Below are positions 6,106 through 9,444 of a DNA stretch of 9,444 nt, one piece after another. Below the pieces are notes generated by a model. The model saw only the letters and a list, made by a program, of their open reading frames with translations, did no database searches and was not told where the DNA came from. The stretch lies in NCBI GenBank assembly GCA_027033555.1, contig JALVLE010000271.1, forward strand, positions 1 through 9,444. Direction: 5' to 3'. Both the position numbers and the translations under genes were made by a program. Source of the stretch: Caldifarciminota bacterium (GTDB taxonomy: Bacteria; Hydrothermota; Hydrothermia; UBA1063; CAJXJZ01). Within the stretch, counting starts at the first letter, position 1; every line of letters starts with the position of its first letter.

Positions 6106-6764
6106 AACAGTTTAAAATACATCCTCAAAAATCTTAATGTGTCTCTGCCCCTTTTAATTTTGCTACGTTCCTTTCCATATAAAACAGGTATGTCAACATA
6201 CCGGACTTTTACTTTACGGCCTTTTAAAAGTTTAATCAAAATTTCCGTTTCTGTCTCATACATGGATGTTTCAAGAGAAATGCCCTTAAAAAGCTCAACT
6301 CTGTATCCTCTGAATCCTGATTGTGTATCCTGAAGTCTTTTCCCCACAAGAAGAGAGACAAAAAAAGTAGTAAGCCTATTAGAAAGGTACCTGTCTCTGG
6401 GCATCTTATGAAGGTTTCTCCAGCGTGAGCCTATTACCACATCTGCTCCATCTTTAAGCGCATCAACAAATTTTGGGATGTACTCTGGTGGATGCTGGAG
6501 ATCTGCATCAAGAAAAATAATATATTTCTTATTGAGTGATAGCGCATTTTTAATTCCTTCCCTTATGGCACTACCCTTCCCTTCATGCGGTTTCCTTATA
6601 AAATTCACTCCCGATTTTTCAAGCAATAGAGGAGTTCTATCAGTAGAACCATCATCTATAACAAGAAGTTCATCCTTTTTTACCACTCTATTTATTCTCC
6701 TTATAAGCTCTTCCACATTTTCTTCCTCGTTAAAGGCGGGAACCACAACAAGGACATCTGTCAT
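6090..6764 (-). CDS. GT2 family polyprenyl-phosphate (DPM1-like) glycosyltransferase
   Basis: The 224-aa protein is a GT-A fold family 2 glycosyltransferase of the dolichol/undecaprenyl-phosphate sugar type, which moves a sugar from a nucleotide donor to a lipid phosphate at the inner membrane face. Motifs in order are VVPAFNEEENV (7-17), VIDDGSTD (35-42), the metal-binding FLDADLQHPPEY (84-95), VIGSR (110-114), DTQSGFRGYR (146-155) and YETETEILIK (169-178). The tail YGKERSKIKRGRDTLRFL (196-213) is usual for DPM1-like enzymes. There are no C-terminal membrane helices, so it is the short DPM1 form. The sugar (mannose, glucose or other) cannot be read from the sequence. It heads the unit with surE and pcm. 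The ATG fits the family start and lies 6 nt after a -10-like TAGAAT, so it may be leaderless. Confidence 0.9.
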   Translation of the reverse strand: MTDVLVVVPAFNEEENVEELIRRINRVVKKDELLVIDDGSTDRTPLLLEKSGVNFIRKPHEGKGSAIREGIKNALSLNKKYIIFLDADLQHPPEYIPKFVDALKDGADVVIGSRWRNLHKMPRDRYLSNRLTTFFVSLLVGKRLQDTQSGFRGYRVELFKGISLETSMYETETEILIKLLKGRKVKVRYVDIPVLYGKERSKIKRGRDTLRFLRMYFKLLWQSS

Positions 6765-6770
6765 ATGGAA

Positions 6771-6799
6771 ATTCTAAACCATTAAGAATGTGCACTTAA
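6771..6799 (-). promoter_or_regulatory. Candidate leaderless promoter of the glycosyltransferase-surE-pcm unit
   Basis: The minus strand reads TAGAAT (6776-6771) followed by 6 nt and the ATG at 6764, the same geometry as the promoters at 2625-2653 and 2691-2719. The -35 candidate, TTAAGT (6799-6794) at 17-nt spacing, matches consensus at only three positions, so this is weaker evidence. No Shine-Dalgarno sequence is present. Confidence 0.45.
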
Positions 6800-6812
6800 A
6801 AACCCGTATAAT
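6782..6812 (+). promoter_or_regulatory. Candidate promoter of the right-hand membrane-protein operon
   Basis: A perfect TATAAT at 6807-6812 precedes the operon, with a second TATAAT at 6816-6821. The best -35 candidate, TTAAGA (6782-6787), has a long 19-nt spacer. A start near 6819 would give a leader of about 20 nt containing the ribosome binding site. The promoter overlaps the divergent glycosyltransferase promoter. Confidence 0.5.
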
Positions 6813-6826
6813 AAATATAATTCAAC

Positions 6827-6833
6827 AAGGAGG
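6827..6833 (+). promoter_or_regulatory. Strong Shine-Dalgarno site AAGGAGG
   Basis: AAGGAGG lies 5 nt before the ATG at 6839. It shows that this organism uses canonical Shine-Dalgarno initiation as well as the apparent leaderless starts seen elsewhere in the window. Confidence 0.85.
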
Positions 6834-6838
6834 TTACA

Positions 6839-7969
6839 ATGTGGCACAAACCCACTTACACATTTAAAGACATTTTCCGTGCTATGAAGCTTGCTTTTAG
6901 CGTGAAGAAAATATGGGTTGGAATGCTGGGTTTTATTGTGGCCACAACGTTTTATTCCGCCTTTACCTATCTTGGGCTTATAGTATCAGGCACTTATTTC
7001 AATGAAATATGGAGAGTCTGGCACTTTATACCACTGCCAGTTGGAGAAAGTTTTACAACGCCAGGCATGGCACTTTTTGTGTTTGGAATAGTTGGTGCAA
7101 CCATTATACTACTTTACACACAGCTTGCTATTGCAAAAATAACCTTTGAACAACTGAAAGGAAACGAGTTTTACGAGATAGGGAAATCTCTATCCTATGC
7201 ATTAAAAAAGGGTTCACCGATAATATTTTCGCCATTTACGATTTTGCTTATTATAGCGCTTTTCCTTGCCGGAGGTTTTATTCTGGGCATCCTTGCAAGA
7301 ATTCCAATCCTGGGCAAACTTATACTTATTTTATTCACCCCCTTTTCTTTCTTTGCTTCATTTTTTATCATATACATGGTACTTGGCTTAGTTGTCACGC
7401 TTCTCTTCGCACCGTCCATACTTGCGTCTCAGGATGCCGATACATTTGATGTTCTATTTGAGAGCTTTTCCACTTTAAATGAGCAAATACACAGGGCTTT
7501 TTTCTATGAAATAATGGTATTCCTGACTGCTGGAATTGGCACCTCCATATTCATTTGGGCAACAGGAAGGGCGGTGTGGATAATGGAAAAGGTTTTTGGT
7601 TCTCAACTGGCACTTGGTGAAAAGTACTATTTAATTGAAAAGGTAGCCCTGTATTATTTTCCACAGTCTCCTCTCTTTATCCGGCTGGAAAGCTGGCTAT
7701 CCAGCCTCGGCGTGGTGAGCATTATTTACAATATTCCGGAAATGGTGCATGTTTCAAAGGAGCTTTACATAACAGGGGTGTTTTTTGCAATTTTCCTCTA
7801 CCTCTTGCTTTTTATGGTACTGTCGTATGCCTATTCAATAGTATCTGTGGGGCACCTCCTTTCCTACCTTGCAATTGCCAAACACAAAGACAATATAGAA
7901 TATCTGAGAGACAGCGATATAAAGGTCATAACCCATGAGAGCGAAAATAAGAAAAGTGGAGAGGATTGA
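6839..7969 (+). CDS. Polytopic integral membrane protein of unknown function
   Basis: I do not recognise this 376-aa protein. It has about six hydrophobic stretches: roughly 25-50, 75-98, 126-148, 159-190, 219-240 and 311-340. Cytoplasm-type flanks rich in Lys are seen at both ends, and the tail (after about 345) is hydrophilic and charged. After the fourth stretch, APSILASQDADTFDVLFESF (191-210) resembles the 'Pxxxxxxxxxxxxxxxxs' linker common in uncharacterised multi-helix membrane proteins in which a proline follows a helix and a short amphipathic helix comes next. This is a general likeness, not a family match. A long extramembrane stretch (about 245-305) separates the last two hydrophobic regions. 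It is the first gene of the right-hand operon, with the strongest ribosome binding site in the window, and its end overlaps the next gene by 35 nt. A transport or envelope-assembly role would be guesswork. Confidence 0.85.
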   Translation: MWHKPTYTFKDIFRAMKLAFSVKKIWVGMLGFIVATTFYSAFTYLGLIVSGTYFNEIWRVWHFIPLPVGESFTTPGMALFVFGIVGATIILLYTQLAIAKITFEQLKGNEFYEIGKSLSYALKKGSPIIFSPFTILLIIALFLAGGFILGILARIPILGKLILILFTPFSFFASFFIIYMVLGLVVTLLFAPSILASQDADTFDVLFESFSTLNEQIHRAFFYEIMVFLTAGIGTSIFIWATGRAVWIMEKVFGSQLALGEKYYLIEKVALYYFPQSPLFIRLESWLSSLGVVSIIYNIPEMVHVSKELYITGVFFAIFLYLLLFMVLSYAYSIVSVGHLLSYLAIAKHKDNIEYLRDSDIKVITHESENKKSGED

Positions 7970-8552
7970 AATTGATATGACCATTGTGAGGATTGTTGGT
8001 GATGGTGGATTACTTACAGTCAAATCAAGTGAGATATTTGATTTATCCGCCTGCTGCGTTTATTTTTCCATGTTCCCTGCACTTGGAGTGCTTGTGAGCT
8101 CTAAAAATAATGGATTAAAATACTTTGAAAAGTACGATCTTGTAATAAAATCTCAAAGATTTAATGAAGGAGTTTTTGTGGGTATGGTGAAACTGCCCAC
8201 ATACCACAATGCGCTAAAAATACTACGAAAAAGAAAAATTAAAACGAGACATATATACTTTGCACCTTTTGTTCTTTCAAAATACCGGAGAGTTCACGCA
8301 GGGAAAGAAGTGATCATTTACAGATCAGAACAGGCATTCCACATTCTATACCTGAAAAATACAATTCCCGTTTTTGGAACCACTTATTTCAGTATAGAGC
8401 AGGTTAACGAGTTTTTAAAAGAGTATTTTGACGATGGGGATGTGCACCTTTCTCTCCTTTCAAATTATAATTGGGATTATACCCCTCCCGTTGAATTTAA
8501 AAAAAAGAAAAGCCTCGCTCAGGAAGGGATAATCTTAAATGCCTTATCTTGA
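7935..8552 (+). CDS. Hypothetical protein, possibly GspL/PilM-like
   Basis: This 205-aa protein has no signal peptide or membrane helix and no motif I can name with confidence. Residues 123-142 (KEVIIYRSEQAFHILYLKNT) followed by IPVFGTTYF, a helix (SIEQVNEFLKEYF) and an end reading AQEGIILNALS loosely recall the second half of PilM/GspL actin-like proteins. In those a strand pair, a 'G-x-P-x-F-x-R' segment and a final small-residue helix occur in that order. It would be very short for that family and lacks visible ATP-binding loops. The ATG at 7935 has AAAGG 9 nt upstream and overlaps the previous gene by 35 nt. The ATG at 7977, with GGAGAGGA 11 nt upstream and just after the previous stop, gives a 191-aa product and is equally plausible. 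Its end overlaps the next gene by 14 nt. Confidence 0.75.
   Translation: MRAKIRKVERIEIDMTIVRIVGDGGLLTVKSSEIFDLSACCVYFSMFPALGVLVSSKNNGLKYFEKYDLVIKSQRFNEGVFVGMVKLPTYHNALKILRKRKIKTRHIYFAPFVLSKYRRVHAGKEVIIYRSEQAFHILYLKNTIPVFGTTYFSIEQVNEFLKEYFDDGDVHLSLLSNYNWDYTPPVEFKKKKSLAQEGIILNALS
8521..8528 (+). promoter_or_regulatory. Shine-Dalgarno site of the small single-helix protein gene
   Basis: AGGAAGGG lies 10 nt before the ATG at 8539, inside the preceding gene, and supports that start despite the 14-nt overlap. Confidence 0.5.
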
Positions 8553-8892
8553 TCTTGATTTCAAGGAAAAAAGATGCAGGTTTACAGTTATAATACTGTT
8601 TCTTTTGTTTTTTCTCGCAATTACAGGTACTATATACGGATTATACACAAAAATACACATTGAAAAGAATCTGAAAAAAGAAGCGCAGGCTGTTTTCAAA
8701 ATACCCTTAAAGCCTGTGGCTTTGTTCAAAGACTCAGAAAGAAGTGTCCTTCTTGTTCATCTGGGCAAAGAGAGAAAACTGTTGCTTAATGGTGCGAGTT
8801 TGGATTATCAAGGCGCACACATAAGGATTTTCTTTTCAGACTCAGAAGTTGTCATAAAAGGAATAAACTTTGAAAGGGTAATTAGATGGTAA
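8539..8892 (+). CDS. Small single-pass membrane protein, possibly GspC/PilP-like
   Basis: The 117-aa protein has a short hydrophilic N-terminus (1-14), one membrane helix (about 15-37), a Lys/Glu-rich stretch, and a C-terminal half predicted as beta strands. The layout and the run of strands at 70-108, with a 'small turn, YQGAHI, strand, EVVIKG' order, resemble the homology region of GspC or PilP-type inner-membrane proteins that connect to a secretin. In those a bitopic N-terminus is followed by a small beta domain ending in an 'I..d.V.l..nG' pattern. This is pattern reading, not a domain hit. It overlaps its neighbours by 14 nt upstream and 7 nt downstream (ATGGTAA), so it belongs to the same cotranslated operon. 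Confidence 0.75.
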   Translation: MPYLDLDFKEKRCRFTVIILFLLFFLAITGTIYGLYTKIHIEKNLKKEAQAVFKIPLKPVALFKDSERSVLLVHLGKERKLLLNGASLDYQGAHIRIFFSDSEVVIKGINFERVIRW

Positions 8893-9371
8893 TAATTTTA
8901 TTTGCTTTCGCAATGTTTTTCACAGTAAGTGATAGCGTAATACACTTTAAAAGCCCTATAATGTTAAAAAAGAATTCAGACACTCTACTAATTCTCTGGT
9001 ATTCGCAACCAGTAGAAGAATATGAAGCAGGAAATTATTATTATCCATCCTTTGTAATTGAGGAGGTTAACGTGCTTAAAAGAAAGGAGGGAGCACTTGT
9101 TAAAATCCATTATAAAAGAGGAAGAGAGCCCATTTTATCCGGAAATGTATTAATTCTGAGACATCCGCAGAGACGCTTCTATCTGAAAGCAAAACATGCC
9201 TCAAGAGAAGATTTAAAACGCCTTTTTGATTTTCTTGGATTCAAATTTAAATGGCTTGACTCACTCAGTAATGACTATTATACTATTTGTGGCCCATTTA
9301 CTGAAGATAAATTAAAACAGGCACTTAAAAATAATGGAAAGCAAAACTCTAAGAAGGTCAAAAAAAGATAG
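8886..9371 (+). CDS. Hypothetical secreted protein, beta-rich
   Basis: The 161-aa protein begins with a hydrophobic stretch (2-13, [12 protein letters not shown]) that looks like an export signal or a single anchor. Residues 18-95 alternate short hydrophobic strands and polar turns, somewhat like AMIN domains found near secretins. Residues about 105-152, a helix, a strand, [21 protein letters not shown] (131-151), faintly resemble a SPOR-type peptidoglycan-binding repeat ('YxVxxGpF ... A ... L ... G'). Neither is secure. The C-terminus is strongly basic (KKVKKR). It starts 7 nt inside the previous gene with AAAGGG upstream, and overlaps the PspC gene by 38 nt. Confidence 0.75.
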   Translation: MVIILFAFAMFFTVSDSVIHFKSPIMLKKNSDTLLILWYSQPVEEYEAGNYYYPSFVIEEVNVLKRKEGALVKIHYKRGREPILSGNVLILRHPQRRFYLKAKHASREDLKRLFDFLGFKFKWLDSLSNDYYTICGPFTEDKLKQALKNNGKQNSKKVKKR

Positions 9372-9444
9372 GGTAATTGGCGGAGTTCTGGGAGGTCTTG
9401 CAGAATATTTTAATATAGATTCCACCCTTTTAAGACTCATTTAT
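9334..9444 (+). CDS. PspC-domain protein (N-terminal fragment)
   Basis: The first 37 codons are in the window; the gene continues past the right edge. The reading [20 protein letters not shown] continues [17 protein letters not shown] and matches the start of the PspC domain, whose core is 'R...d..igGVcgGla.yf.iD.tlvRl'. PspC is an inner-membrane protein of envelope stress responses, and PspC domains occur alone or fused in many bacteria. Only the soluble front of the domain is visible; the membrane helix should follow. The ATG overlaps the preceding gene by 38 nt. No clear Shine-Dalgarno is present. Confidence 0.85.
   Translation, partial: MESKTLRRSKKDRVIGGVLGGLAEYFNIDSTLLRLIY

Noticed and set aside
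6478..6777. A plus-strand frame opposite the glycosyltransferase, Ser/Phe-rich
   Set aside because: It is antisense to the DDGSTD and DADLQ motifs, and the composition is typical of antisense shadow frames.
1..9444. CRISPR arrays, insertion sequences, tRNA or rRNA genes, toxin-antitoxin or defence genes
   Set aside because: No regularly spaced repeats, transposase motifs, cloverleaf-forming segments or known defence domains are visible. Gene packing and even composition suggest ordinary chromosome.

Overview
The window reads as compact bacterial chromosome, moderately AT-rich, with Lys/Glu/Ile/Tyr-rich proteins and many AGA/AGG arginine codons. Genes are packed with overlaps of 4 to 59 nt and almost no intergenic DNA. 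I see no rRNA, tRNA, mobile element or CRISPR array. The promoters are plainly bacterial (TATAAT with 17-bp spacers). DUF1573, PspC, a DPM1-like glycosyltransferase and a SurE-Pcm pair would fit an FCB/WOR-3-like or other deep-branching, perhaps thermophilic, lineage. That placement is an inference I cannot test here.

Layout. (1) Positions 1-2617, minus strand: mnmE-purD-purE in that transcription order, with purE cut by the window edge. (2) Positions 2618-2725: a 108-bp divergent promoter region. (3) Positions 2726-4758, plus strand: a two-gene envelope redox operon. It encodes a secreted DUF1573-rhodanese fusion and a membrane protein with two thioredoxin-like domains followed by a CcdA/DsbD-type membrane domain. 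(4) Positions 4755-6764, minus strand: a GT2 polyprenyl-phosphate glycosyltransferase, surE and pcm, all overlapping. It converges on the redox operon with a 4-nt overlap of stop codons. (5) Positions 6765-6838: a second, very short divergent promoter region. (6) Position 6839 to the end, plus strand: a polytopic membrane protein, three small unrecognised proteins that loosely recall the GspL/PilM, GspC/PilP and AMIN-type parts of type II secretion or type IV pilus machines, and the start of a PspC-domain protein.

The points most worth a second look are four. First, mnmE and the DUF1573 gene have strong promoters whose -10 box ends 6-7 nt before the ATG, so their mRNAs should be leaderless; the glycosyltransferase gene has a similar but weaker arrangement. 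Second, the MnmE homologue keeps a complete G domain and normal length, but its invariant C-terminal Cys-x-Gly-Lys motif reads VLPE and its N-terminal folate-domain signatures are eroded. Third, a DUF1573-rhodanese fusion lacking the rhodanese catalytic cysteine sits beside a double-thioredoxin/CcdA fusion, which suggests a thiol relay across the membrane. Fourth, there is the cryptic secretion/pilus-like operon at the right end.
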